Assembly (NCBI GenBank): GCA_031425695.1
Contig: JANPJV010000149.1
Coordinates: 1-12,172 of the forward strand
Length of the DNA stretch: 12,172 nt
Direction: 5' to 3'
From: JANPJV01 sp031425695
GTDB taxonomy: Bacteria > Pseudomonadota > Gammaproteobacteria > Xanthomonadales > SZUA-5
Under the pieces are notes generated by a model. That model ran no database searches and had not been told where the DNA came from. It saw nothing but the letters and a program-made list of their open reading frames with translations. Shown here piece by piece: positions 6,113-12,172 of the stretch. Each line of letters starts with the position of its first letter. Within the stretch, counting starts at the first letter, position 1. A program made the translations under genes and the position numbers.

Positions 6113-7105
6113 ATGGAGCTGATGAGCCTTCTGACCGATGCGCGCTTGCGCGTCGAGGCGTGTCCGGATCTGCCGACCCTGGAAGCCCTGCGTGTCGAGT
6201 TTCTCGGCCGCAAGGGCAGTGTGACCGAGGCGCTCAAGGCGCTCGGCGGCATGCAGCCGGAAGAGCGCAAGCTGCGCGGCGCCGAAGTCAATCGTGTGCG
6301 CGATGCGATCACCGGGCTGCTTTCCGAGCGCAAGTCGATCCTGGACACGCTGGCGCTAGCGGCCAAGCTGGAAGGCGAGCGCATCGACATCAGCCTGCCG
6401 GGCCGACGCATCGGCAGCGGCAGCATCCATCCGATCACGCGGGCCATGGAGCGCATCACCGGCATCTTCGAGCGCATGGGCTATAGCGTCGCCGACGGCC
6501 CCGAGATCGAGGACGACTGGTACAACTTCGAAGCGCTGAATTTCCCGCCGCACCATCCGGCGCGCGCGATGCACGACACCTTCTATTTCCCGGACGGCCG
6601 CCTGCTGCGCACCCACACCTCGCCGGTGCAGATCCGCGTCATGCAGAACACCAAGCCGCCGATTCGCGTGCTGATCCCGGGCAAGGTCTACCGCAGCGAT
6701 TCCGATCAGACCCATTCGCCGATGTTCCATCAGGTCGAAGGACTGGTGGTCGGTGAAGACGTCAACTTCGCCGACCTGAAAGGGACACTGCTCAACTTCG
6801 TCCGTGCGTTTTTCGAGCGCGAACCGAAACTGCTGTTCCGCCCGTCCTATTTCCCGTTCACCGAGCCGTCCGCCGACGTGCTGATGAACTGGGAACTGCC
6901 CGACGGCAGCGAGCGCATGCTCGAAGTGCTCGGCTGCGGCATGGTCCACCCGAACGTCCTGCGCAACTGCGGCATCGACCCCGAACGCTATACCGGCTTC
7001 GCATTCGGCCTCGGCGTCGAACGCTTCGCCATGCTCCGCTACGGCGTCACCGACCTCCGCGCCTTCTTCGAAAACGATTTGCGCTTTTTGTTGCAGTTCG
7101 CTTGA
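6113..7105 (+). CDS. pheS: Phenylalanyl-tRNA synthetase alpha subunit
   Basis: The catalytic subunit of the alpha2-beta2 class II enzyme that charges tRNA-Phe. From ATG 6113 it has 330 residues (E. coli 327): an N-terminal coiled-coil region (about 1-85) that contacts tRNA, then SLPGRR, motif 1 region with NFPPHHPARAMHDTFYF, motif 2 KVYRSDSDQTHSPMFHQVEG, and motif 3 GFAFGLGVERFAMLRYG; the Ala of GFAFG that sets the size of the Phe pocket is present (about residue 297). In-frame ATGs lie at 6101, 6107, 6113 and 6122. 6113 is preferred because GGGGA lies 5 bases upstream and the N-terminus then aligns best with E. coli, but this is not certain. It ends with the family's FFENDLRFLLQF tail. Confidence 0.97.
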   Translation: MELMSLLTDARLRVEACPDLPTLEALRVEFLGRKGSVTEALKALGGMQPEERKLRGAEVNRVRDAITGLLSERKSILDTLALAAKLEGERIDISLPGRRIGSGSIHPITRAMERITGIFERMGYSVADGPEIEDDWYNFEALNFPPHHPARAMHDTFYFPDGRLLRTHTSPVQIRVMQNTKPPIRVLIPGKVYRSDSDQTHSPMFHQVEGLVVGEDVNFADLKGTLLNFVRAFFEREPKLLFRPSYFPFTEPSADVLMNWELPDGSERMLEVLGCGMVHPNVLRNCGIDPERYTGFAFGLGVERFAMLRYGVTDLRAFFENDLRFLLQFA

Positions 7106-7138
7106 GCCTTTCGCTCAACCATGGCTGGGTAAAGCCTT

Positions 7139-7249
7139 GACGCAAAGGAACGCAAAGGGGGCAAAAGGACGCAAAGAAATCAAAAGCCGTTTCAGAAGTC
7201 GAATCGGATTTATTTGCGTCCCTTTGCTCCCTTTGCGTTCATTTGCGTC
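7139..7249. repeat. 111-base palindrome of ACGCAAAG-type repeats between pheS and pheT
   Basis: Two 43-base arms (7139-7181 and 7207-7249) are inverted copies with 39 of 43 positions matching, around a 25-base loop. Each arm is a run of about four 9-10-base subunits of the form GACGCAAAG. As RNA it would form a very long hairpin inside the pheST message, 34 bases after the pheS stop and about 52 bases before the pheT start. It does not code and has no T-run after it. It is probably a mobile or amplified extragenic palindrome; effect on pheT expression unknown. Confidence 0.85.
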
Positions 7250-7301
7250 GAAAAACAGCAGTTCAGTCTTGCGGTCGTACAAACAAAGGGCGTGAAAAAG
7301 C

Positions 7302-9674
7302 ATGAAGTTTTCTGAGAACTGGCTGCGCGAACTGGTGGGGATCACGGCGACGCGGGCTGAGCTCACGCATCAACTGACGATGTGCGGGCTGGAAGTGGAA
7401 TCCGTCGAGGCGCTGGGGGCGGGGCTGGAGCAGGTGGTGATCGGTGAGATCGTCGCCGCGGAGCAGCATCCGAACGCGGACCGCCTGCGCGTGTGCAAGG
7501 TTGCGGTTGGTGCCGCCGAGCCGCTGGAGATCGTCTGCGGGGCGCCGAATGCGCGCGTGGGGCTGCGGGCGCCGGTGGCGGTCGTTGGCGCGACGCTGCC
7601 GGGCGGGCTCGCCATCAAGGCCGCCAAGCTGCGCGGGGTCGATTCTTTCGGCATGTTGTGCTCGGGCAAGGAGCTCGGTCTCGACAGCGATGCCAACGGT
7701 TTGCTGGAGCTGCCATCGGATGCGCCGGTCGGCAGCAGTTTCGCCAGCTGGATCGGCCTGCCAGACGCGATCATCGAGCTCGGCCTCACGCCCAATCGCA
7801 GCGATTGCCTCGGCATGCGCGGGCTGGCGATGGAAGTCGCGGCCGAGTTTGCGAGCACGGCGCGCCTGCCGGAGATCAAACCGGTGGCGCCGACGCACGC
7901 CTCCGAGCTATCGATCGAACTGACGCCAGGAGCCGGCTGCCCGCGCTATTGCGGCCGCATCATCGAAGGACTCGACGCCAACGCGCCGACACCCAAGTGG
8001 ATGCAGGAACGCTTGCGCCGTGCCGGCCTGCGCTCCATCAGCGCGCTGGTCGACGTCACCAATTACGTCATGCTGGAGCTCGGTCAGCCGCTGCACGCTT
8101 TCGATGCCGATCGCATCGTTGGCGGCATCAAGGTGCGGCGCGCTCTCACTGACGAAAACTGCAGCCTGCTCGATGGCCGCGAGGTCAAGCTCGATCCCGA
8201 GTTCCTGGTCATCGCCGATGACACCGGTGCGGTTGCGCTTGGTGGCGTCATGGGTGGCTTCGGATCGCGCATCACCGACGCCACGCGCCGGGTTTTTCTC
8301 GAGGCCGCGCATTTCGCGGTAACGGCCATTGCCGGTCGCGCACGCCGGCTGAACCTGCATACCGATGCCTCGCATCGTTTTGAGCGCGGCGTTGATCCGG
8401 AGCTGCCGCGCCTCGCGGTCGAGCGCGCTACGCGCCTGCTCATCGATATTGCGGGCGGCTCGGCCGGCCCGATTACCGAGGCGTGTTCGCCTGACGAGTT
8501 GCCGAGTCGAAACCCGGTGCGCCTGCGTCGCCATCGAATTGCACGCGTACTTGGCATCTCCATCGACGACGCGAGCGTGAGCCGCATCCTCGACACGCTC
8601 GGCATGGAAAGCGCGGCCGACGCCGAGGGCTGGGTGGTGACACCGCCGTCCTGGCGCTTCGACATCGAGATCGAAGAGGACCTGATTGAGGAAGTCGCGC
8701 GCATCCACGGCTATGACCACATTCCGACGGTGGCACCGCGCGGCGAAATCATTGTCTATCCGGTGGCCGAAACCAGCCTGCCGTTATCACGGCTGCGCGA
8801 GCGCCTGGTGGCGCGCGATTATTCGGAGGTCATCAACCTGGCATTCTCGAGTGCCGAGAGCCTTGCGCAATGGGGCCTGGAGGCGAATGCACTCGGGCTC
8901 GCGAATCCGTTGTCGGCGGATCTTGCGCTGATGCGCACTTCGCTGTTGCCAGGCATGGTCGCGGCGCTGCAGCGGAACCAGAATCGCCAGCGCGAGCGCG
9001 TGCGTCTGTTCGAGATTGGTCGTTCCTATGTCGCGCGAGCGGGTGCAGCTCCGCATGAAGAAGAGCGCCTCGGCATGCTGATCACAGGTGACAAATCCCT
9101 TGAGCAATGGGCTGCAAAGTCTTGTTCTGTAGACTTTTACGATCTCAAGGGTGAAATCGAAGATCTGCTCGACCATGGCGTGCGGGTCGAGTTCAAGCCG
9201 GCTACGCAAACCTGGCTGCACCCAGGGCGCAGCGCGCAGCTGATCGTCGACGGGATCGATTCTGGCAGTTTCGGGGCGTTGCATCCGCGCCTGCTGCAGA
9301 CCTTGGGGCTGGATGGGGAAATCCTGGTGGCTGAGCTGGTGCTTTCGGCGGTCCGAGGGCGCTCGCTTCCGAAGGCGCAGGGACTATCCAAATTTCCTTC
9401 CGTTCGCAGGGATTTGGCGCTGATCGTACGTGAATCGCTCGCATTCGAAGAACTTCACGCTGTCGTGAAAAATACGTCCGGTGAATTGCTCCGCGAGCTC
9501 GTGCTGTTCGATGTGTACCGCGGCGCGGGCATCGAAACCGGCTGCAAAAGCTTCGCTATCGGCTTGATTTTCCAGGACGATTCGCGCACTCTAGGTGATG
9601 CGGTAGTGGACCAGATCGTGGCTTCTGTGATCACACAGACGGCTATGCAACTCGGGGCTCAGGTGCGGAGTTAG
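7302..9674 (+). CDS. pheT: Phenylalanyl-tRNA synthetase beta subunit
   Basis: Structural, editing and tRNA-binding partner of PheS. The 790-residue protein (E. coli 795) begins MKFSENWLRELV and shows the tRNA-binding EMAP-like domain (about 39-150, with QHPNADRLRVCKV and VCGAPN), the B3/4 editing domain with SALVDVTNYVMLELGQPLHAFD, the B5 domain (about 404-477, ending EEVARIHGYDHIP), the pseudo-catalytic core, and the C-terminal ferredoxin-fold anticodon-binding domain (about 689-790, KFPSVRRDLALIV). The ribosome binding site is weak (AAAGGG about 13 bases upstream). It is separated from pheS by 196 bases holding a long palindrome and from ihfA by 2 bases. No truncation or missing domain. Confidence 0.98.
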   Translation: MKFSENWLRELVGITATRAELTHQLTMCGLEVESVEALGAGLEQVVIGEIVAAEQHPNADRLRVCKVAVGAAEPLEIVCGAPNARVGLRAPVAVVGATLPGGLAIKAAKLRGVDSFGMLCSGKELGLDSDANGLLELPSDAPVGSSFASWIGLPDAIIELGLTPNRSDCLGMRGLAMEVAAEFASTARLPEIKPVAPTHASELSIELTPGAGCPRYCGRIIEGLDANAPTPKWMQERLRRAGLRSISALVDVTNYVMLELGQPLHAFDADRIVGGIKVRRALTDENCSLLDGREVKLDPEFLVIADDTGAVALGGVMGGFGSRITDATRRVFLEAAHFAVTAIAGRARRLNLHTDASHRFERGVDPELPRLAVERATRLLIDIAGGSAGPITEACSPDELPSRNPVRLRRHRIARVLGISIDDASVSRILDTLGMESAADAEGWVVTPPSWRFDIEIEEDLIEEVARIHGYDHIPTVAPRGEIIVYPVAETSLPLSRLRERLVARDYSEVINLAFSSAESLAQWGLEANALGLANPLSADLALMRTSLLPGMVAALQRNQNRQRERVRLFEIGRSYVARAGAAPHEEERLGMLITGDKSLEQWAAKSCSVDFYDLKGEIEDLLDHGVRVEFKPATQTWLHPGRSAQLIVDGIDSGSFGALHPRLLQTLGLDGEILVAELVLSAVRGRSLPKAQGLSKFPSVRRDLALIVRESLAFEELHAVVKNTSGELLRELVLFDVYRGAGIETGCKSFAIGLIFQDDSRTLGDAVVDQIVASVITQTAMQLGAQVRS

Positions 9675-9676
9675 GG

Positions 9677-9979
9677 ATGGCGCTGACCAAGGCCGAGATG
9701 GCCCAACGCTTGTTCGAAGATGTCGGGCTGAATAAGCGCGAGGCGAAGGAATTCGTCGATATTTTCTTCGATGTGATTCGTGAAGCCCTCGAGCGCGGTG
9801 AAAACGTCAAACTGTCCGGTTTTGGCAATTTCGATCTGCGCCAGAAAAACCAGCGTCCAGGACGTAATCCGAAAACCGGTGAAGAAATTCCCATCTCCGC
9901 GCGTCGCGTCGTGACGTTCAGGGCAGGGCAGAAGCTCAAGGCGCGAGTGGAGGCTTATGCTGGATCCCGGCAGCAATAG
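9677..9979 (+). CDS. ihfA: Integration host factor subunit alpha
   Basis: IHF-alpha forms a heterodimer with IHF-beta, a sequence-specific DNA-bending protein used in recombination, replication and transcription. The 100-residue protein starts MALTKAEMAQRLFEDVGLNK and carries the beta-arm NQRPGRNPKTGEEIPISARR with the intercalating proline at position 65, followed by VVTFRAGQKLKARVE; this is near-identical to the E. coli protein. GGAG (9667-9670) inside the end of pheT provides the ribosome binding site. Co-transcription with pheST is the usual arrangement. Confidence 0.98.
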   Translation: MALTKAEMAQRLFEDVGLNKREAKEFVDIFFDVIREALERGENVKLSGFGNFDLRQKNQRPGRNPKTGEEIPISARRVVTFRAGQKLKARVEAYAGSRQQ

Positions 9980-10313
9980 CGAGCTCCCGCCGATCCCGGC
10001 GAAGCGCTACTTCACCATTGGTGAGGTGAGCGAGCTGTGCGGCGTCAAGCCGCACGTATTGCGCTATTGGGAACAGGAATTTCCGAGCCTGAAGCCGGTC
10101 AAGCGCCGTGGCAATCGCCGGTACTACCAGCGCCACGACGTGCTCATGATTCGCCAGATCCGCAGTCTCCTGTACGAACAGGGCTTCACCATCGGCGGCG
10201 CGCGCCAACGCCTCGACGGCGACGCGGGCAAGACCGAGACCAAGGTCTCCAACCAGATCGTCCGCCAGGTTCGCGAGGACCTCGAGGAAGTGTTGCAGAT
10301 CCTGATGGCTTGA
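9957..10313 (+). CDS. MerR-family transcriptional regulator
   Basis: A 118-residue protein with a MerR-type winged HTH: RYFTIGEVSELCGVKPHVLRYWEQEF (about 17-42), then the wing with RRGNRRYY (50-57) and a second helical part LMIRQIRSLLYEQGFTIGGARQRL (about 63-86). The C-terminus is a short helix without the metal-binding cysteines or effector domain of longer MerR proteins, so its signal is unknown. A gene of this type follows ihfA in many gammaproteobacteria (for example Pseudomonas), but its role is undefined. The ATG at 9957 overlaps ihfA by 23 bases and has GGAGG (9949-9953) directly upstream, indicating translational coupling. It is the last gene of the operon. Confidence 0.93.
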   Translation: MLDPGSNSELPPIPAKRYFTIGEVSELCGVKPHVLRYWEQEFPSLKPVKRRGNRRYYQRHDVLMIRQIRSLLYEQGFTIGGARQRLDGDAGKTETKVSNQIVRQVREDLEEVLQILMA

Positions 10314-10334
10314 TTGAGTGGCGGCGTGGCGCTG

Positions 10335-10366
10335 TTGGTGGGTCTGCGCTGCGCGCGGACGCTTTT
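10335..10366 (-). repeat. Inverted copy of the 38-base repeat family
   Basis: On the minus strand this reads as the exact consensus of the tandem units that follow on the plus strand. It begins 22 bases after the MerR-gene stop. Facing the first direct copy (10401-10431) across 35 bases, it can form a hairpin of about 31 bp with 2 mismatches, which could protect or terminate the operon transcript. Confidence 0.8.
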
Positions 10367-10400
10367 GATCTTGCTCTCGCTCAGGCCTACCACCAGCAGC

Positions 10401-10628
10401 AAAGCGTCCGCGCTCAGCGCAGACCTACCAAAAACTGCAAAGCGTCCGCGCACAGCGCAGACCCACCAAAAGCAGCAAAGCGTCCGCGCGCAGCGCAGGG
10501 CCACCGAAAGCAGCAAAGCGCCCGCGCGCAGCGCAGACCCACCGAAAGCAGCAAAGCGTCCGCGCGCAGCGCAGACCCACCAAAAGCAGCAGAGCGTCCG
10601 CGCGCAGCGCAGATCCACCAAAAGTAGA
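10401..10628 (+). repeat. Six tandem copies of a 38-base palindromic repeat
   Basis: Six head-to-tail units of exactly 38 bases start at 10401, 10439, 10477, 10515, 10553 and 10591, preceded by a partial tail (about 10384-10400). Each has AAAGC, a stem GTCCGCGC / GCGCAGAC, CCACC and an AAAGCAGC linker. Units differ at few positions; the first base of the 3-base loop changes most (TCA, ACA, then GCA). There are no unique spacers, so it is not CRISPR. Open frames crossing it are arginine/alanine-rich by-products of the repeat, not genes. Confidence 0.93.
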
Positions 10629-10645
10629 CCCACCACCGCACTCCG

Positions 10646-10674
10646 CTGACATCGCCACCCCTTTCGTGTAATCT
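10646..10674 (+). promoter_or_regulatory. Candidate promoter for tRNA-Pro
   Basis: CTGACA (10646-10651) is a good -35 match. The -10 could be TGTAAT (10667-10672, 15-base spacer, 5 of 6 matches) or TAATCT (10669-10674, 17-base spacer, weaker match). The following CCGGCTC is a GC-rich discriminator typical of stable-RNA promoters, and the tRNA starts about 15 bases later. Confidence 0.5.
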
Positions 10675-10689
10675 TGCCGGCTCTCCGGT

Positions 10690-10766
10690 CGGGGCGTAGC
10701 GCAGCCTGGTAGCGCACTACAATGGGGTTGTAGGGGTCGAGAGTTCGAATCTCTCCGCCCCGACCA
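10690..10766 (+). tRNA. tRNA-Pro (anticodon GGG)
   Basis: The acceptor stem CGGGGCG / CGCCCCG has discriminator A and encoded CCA. The D arm is GCGCAGCCTGGTAGCGC, the anticodon stem CTACA / TGTAG closes ATGGGGT with anticodon GGG, and the T arm GAGAG-TTCGAAT-CTCTC is intact. The C at position 1 is characteristic of bacterial tRNA-Pro. It reads CCC and CCU. A tRNA-Pro(GGG) after the ihfA-merR pair is conserved in other gammaproteobacteria. Confidence 0.97.
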
Positions 10767-10779
10767 TTCGAGAGACTTC

Positions 10780-10817
10780 AACGGCGACGCCATACCTGGG
10801 TCGCCGTTTGCATTTTT
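10780..10817 (+). terminator. Intrinsic terminator after tRNA-Pro
   Basis: AACGGCGAC (10780-10788) pairs with GTCGCCGTT (10800-10808) around an 11-base loop, followed by TGCATTTTT. It ends the tRNA transcript 13 bases after CCA. It lies 24 bases before pip, so pip needs read-through or a promoter overlapping this hairpin. Confidence 0.8.
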
Positions 10818-10841
10818 AAGGTTCCGCGAATCGGAGCAAGC

Positions 10842-11792
10842 ATGGATCGACGCACGCTGTACCCCGAGATCGAGCCGTACGCGAGTGGCCAGCTCGTCGT
10901 CAGTGACGGCCACACCATCTTTTTCGAGCAGTGCGGCAATCCGACCGGCAAGCCGGCGGTGTTCCTGCATGGTGGGCCGGGCGCCGGCTGCAACCCAAAG
11001 TCGCGGCGATTCTTCGACCCCGAAAAGTACCGCATCGTGCTGTTCGACCAGCGCGGCTGTGGACGCTCGACGCCGCACGCGAGCCTCGAGGCCAATACAA
11101 CCTGGCATCTGGTCGCCGATATCGAGGCGCTGCGCACGCACCTCGGGATCGAGCGCTGGCAGGTTTTTGGCGGTTCCTGGGGCTCGACGCTGGCGCTTGC
11201 CTATGCCCAGACCCACCCGCGCCGGGTGACCGAGCTGGTGCTGCGCGGCATCTTCATGCTGCGCCGCTCGGAGCTCGAGTGGTTCTACCAGGCCGGCACC
11301 GACGCGCTCTTCCCCGATGCCTGGGACGATTATCTGGCCGCGATCCCATCAGTCGAGCATGGCGACTTGATGAGTGCCTACCATCGGCGGCTGACGTCGA
11401 CCGATCCCGAGGTGCAACTCGCTGCCGCCAAGGCCTGGTCGATCTGGGAGGCGCGTACGAGCTATCTGATCCCGGACGAGCGCCACGTCGATGCGTCGTC
11501 TGCCGACCTGTTCGCGCTCGCGTTCGCGCGCATCGAGTGCCACTACTTCGTGAACGGCGGCTTCTTCGATCGCGATGACCAGATCCTGGCCAACGCCTAT
11601 CGGCTCAAGGACATCCCGGCCGTGATCGTGCAGGGGCGCTACGATGTCGTTTGCCCGGTGCGCTCGGCCTGGGACCTCTCACAAGCCTGGCCCGAAGCCA
11701 CACTCAAGATCGTCCCGGATTCAGGCCACTCCGCCCTCGAGCCCGGCATCACCCACGAGCTGATCCTGGCGACCGACAAGTTCGCGGCGTAG
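10842..11792 (+). CDS. pip: Proline iminopeptidase (alpha/beta hydrolase, peptidase S33)
   Basis: This cytoplasmic exopeptidase removes N-terminal proline from peptides. The 316-residue protein shows the oxyanion-hole motif HGGPG (43-47), DQRGCGRS (69-76), the nucleophile elbow GGSWGS with Ser112, catalytic Asp268 in GRYDVVCP and His296 in SGHSA. The triad sits two residues later than that of Xanthomonas campestris PIP (Ser110, Asp266, His294, from memory), and glutamates at about 203 (IWEA) and 232 (IECHY) match those that bind the substrate amino end. It has no signal peptide. GGAG (10833-10836) lies 5 bases before ATG. It is independent of the upstream operon, separated by tRNA-Pro and a terminator. 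Confidence 0.96.
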   Translation: MDRRTLYPEIEPYASGQLVVSDGHTIFFEQCGNPTGKPAVFLHGGPGAGCNPKSRRFFDPEKYRIVLFDQRGCGRSTPHASLEANTTWHLVADIEALRTHLGIERWQVFGGSWGSTLALAYAQTHPRRVTELVLRGIFMLRRSELEWFYQAGTDALFPDAWDDYLAAIPSVEHGDLMSAYHRRLTSTDPEVQLAAAKAWSIWEARTSYLIPDERHVDASSADLFALAFARIECHYFVNGGFFDRDDQILANAYRLKDIPAVIVQGRYDVVCPVRSAWDLSQAWPEATLKIVPDSGHSALEPGITHELILATDKFAA

Positions 11793-11804
11793 GGCGCGCC
11801 TGGG

Positions 11805-11902
11805 CCCGGATCTTGGTGAGCCCGGACCTTGGTGGGTCCGGACCTTGTCCGGACGCTTTTGTGGGAACCATGAAAAGCGTTCGGACAAGGTCCGAACCCA
11901 CC
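11805..11902. repeat. Long palindrome of the same repeat family, with 16-base direct repeats
   Basis: Arms of 30 bases (11831-11860 and 11873-11902) are inverted copies with 28 of 30 matches around a 12-base loop. Each arm has the same ends as the 38-base repeats (AAAAGCGTCCG and GACCCACC on one strand) but a different core, GTCCGGAC-AAG-GTCCGGAC, which is itself a perfect 8 bp hairpin. On the left, 11805-11820 and 11821-11836 are 16-base direct repeats (CCCGGAYCTTGGTGRG). The whole lies 12 bases after the pip stop and could end the pip transcript, though it has no strong T-run after it. Confidence 0.85.
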
Positions 11903-11984
11903 CGGCAAATGCACCGACACCCGGCCAGTGACCCGGCCCGACCCTTGCATCAATCGCGCTGGCAATCCGTTCTCGAGGACGTCC

Positions 11985-12053
11985 ATGAAGCTCGGCTTTC
12001 GCATGCTCGCGCTGCTCGGTGTGCTGTTTTTCGGCTTCGCGTTTGCGCTGTAG
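11985..12053 (+). pseudogene. Short signal-peptide-like ORF, probably the 5' remnant of a gene cut by an IS
   Basis: ATG 11985 with an excellent ribosome binding site (GAGGA, 11975-11979, 5 bases upstream) opens a 22-residue frame: MKLGFR followed by an almost purely hydrophobic stretch (LALLGVLFFGFAFAL), then TAG. This looks like the start of an exported or membrane protein. The stop lies exactly where sequence resembling an IS end begins (about 12050), so the frame probably continued before insertion. Alternatively it is a complete single-span small membrane protein. The original product is not recognisable. Confidence 0.45.
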
Positions 12054-12172
12054 GCGTCCGATGGGGACCATATCGAACCGGAGTTGACACGGTTGGATAG
12101 CTGACGGCGTTAGACCGCTTTCGACGTCCAGTTCATCGGCAGCAAGCGGTCGATATCCCGATTGAGCGTGCT
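12050..12172. mobile_element. Right-entering insertion sequence end, IS66-like (tentative, partial)
   Basis: From about 12050 (GTAGGCGTCCG...) to the window edge the sequence lacks plus-strand coding features and carries a transposase-like C-terminus on the minus strand. IS66-family ends usually begin with GTAA-type bases, so the left boundary fits loosely. The other end, the full transposase genes and the target duplication lie outside the window. The 8 bases before the boundary (12042-12049) would be the duplicated target if this is IS66. Confidence 0.45.
12110..12172 (-). CDS. C-terminus of a transposase, IS66-like (partial)
   Basis: On the minus strand the frame reads STLNRDIDRLLPMNWTSKAV then TAA (stop at 12110-12112), and it is open to the window edge. 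The pattern DIDxLLPxNW resembles the short C-terminal element of IS66-family transposases, which commonly end in LLPWNW-type sequence. Only 20 residues are visible, so the family call is tentative; a second minus-strand frame is also open over the edge. The gap of 60 bases from stop to the proposed IS end is reasonable for such elements. Confidence 0.45.
   Translation of the reverse strand, partial: STLNRDIDRLLPMNWTSKAV

Noticed and set aside
10401..10628. Possible CRISPR array
   Set aside because: Units are contiguous 38-base tandem copies with no unique spacers, and no cas genes are present.
10124..10717. Long open frames on both strands across the repeat array
   Set aside because: They are low-complexity (runs such as RAQRRPTKS or CARTLCCF) generated by a stop-free repeat, and they overlap the MerR gene or a tRNA.
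11721..12071. Minus-strand ORF over the pip end, the palindrome and the IS boundary
   Set aside because: It runs across a palindromic repeat and the end of pip, has no family resemblance, and conflicts with better-supported features.

Overview
The window is GC-rich chromosomal DNA from a gammaproteobacterium, most likely of the Lysobacterales (Xanthomonadales). The gene order tRNA-Val, thrS, infC, rpmI, rplT, pheS, pheT, ihfA, merR-like, tRNA-Pro is the conserved gammaproteobacterial translation/IHF cluster, seen for example in Pseudomonas and Xanthomonas. The proline iminopeptidase is of the Xanthomonas type, and the gaps between genes carry many short palindromic repeats, which is common in that order. 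No taxonomic search was possible, so the placement is inference.

Layout. Bases 1-187 hold one copy of a dispersed palindromic repeat and then the start region of uvrB (188-2263), the damage-recognition helicase of nucleotide excision repair. A long imperfect palindrome built from CCGAAA-like hexamers follows uvrB. Next come a promoter, tRNA-Val(GAC), a structured intergenic RNA and a strong intrinsic terminator. thrS (2671-4638) and infC (4635-5168) overlap; infC appears to start on AUA. A 203-base, highly folded leader precedes rpmI (L35) and rplT (L20). A strong terminator-shaped hairpin sits directly against the start of pheS, so pheS-pheT are probably controlled by attenuation or read-through. 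A 111-base palindrome lies between pheS and pheT. ihfA follows pheT by 2 bases, and a MerR-family gene overlaps the end of ihfA by 23 bases.

Downstream of the operon are one inverted and six tandem direct copies of a 38-base repeat, then tRNA-Pro(GGG) with its own promoter and terminator, then pip (10842-11792). The right end holds a 30-base-arm palindrome of the same repeat family. After it comes a short signal-peptide-like ORF that looks cut off by the end of an insertion sequence (IS66-like, tentative), whose transposase C-terminus enters from the right on the minus strand.

Function. The central block makes initiation factor 3, two 50S proteins and two aminoacyl-tRNA synthetases, plus the nucleoid protein subunit IHF-alpha. 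Several visible control points (AUA start of infC, rpmI leader, pheS attenuator-like hairpin) fit the feedback controls known for the homologous E. coli operon. The core genes are ordinary. The notable material is between them: regulatory RNA structures, at least four kinds of palindromic repeat including one family that keeps its hairpin while changing the stem sequence, and a probable gene disruption at the right edge. I see no novel defence or biosynthetic system.
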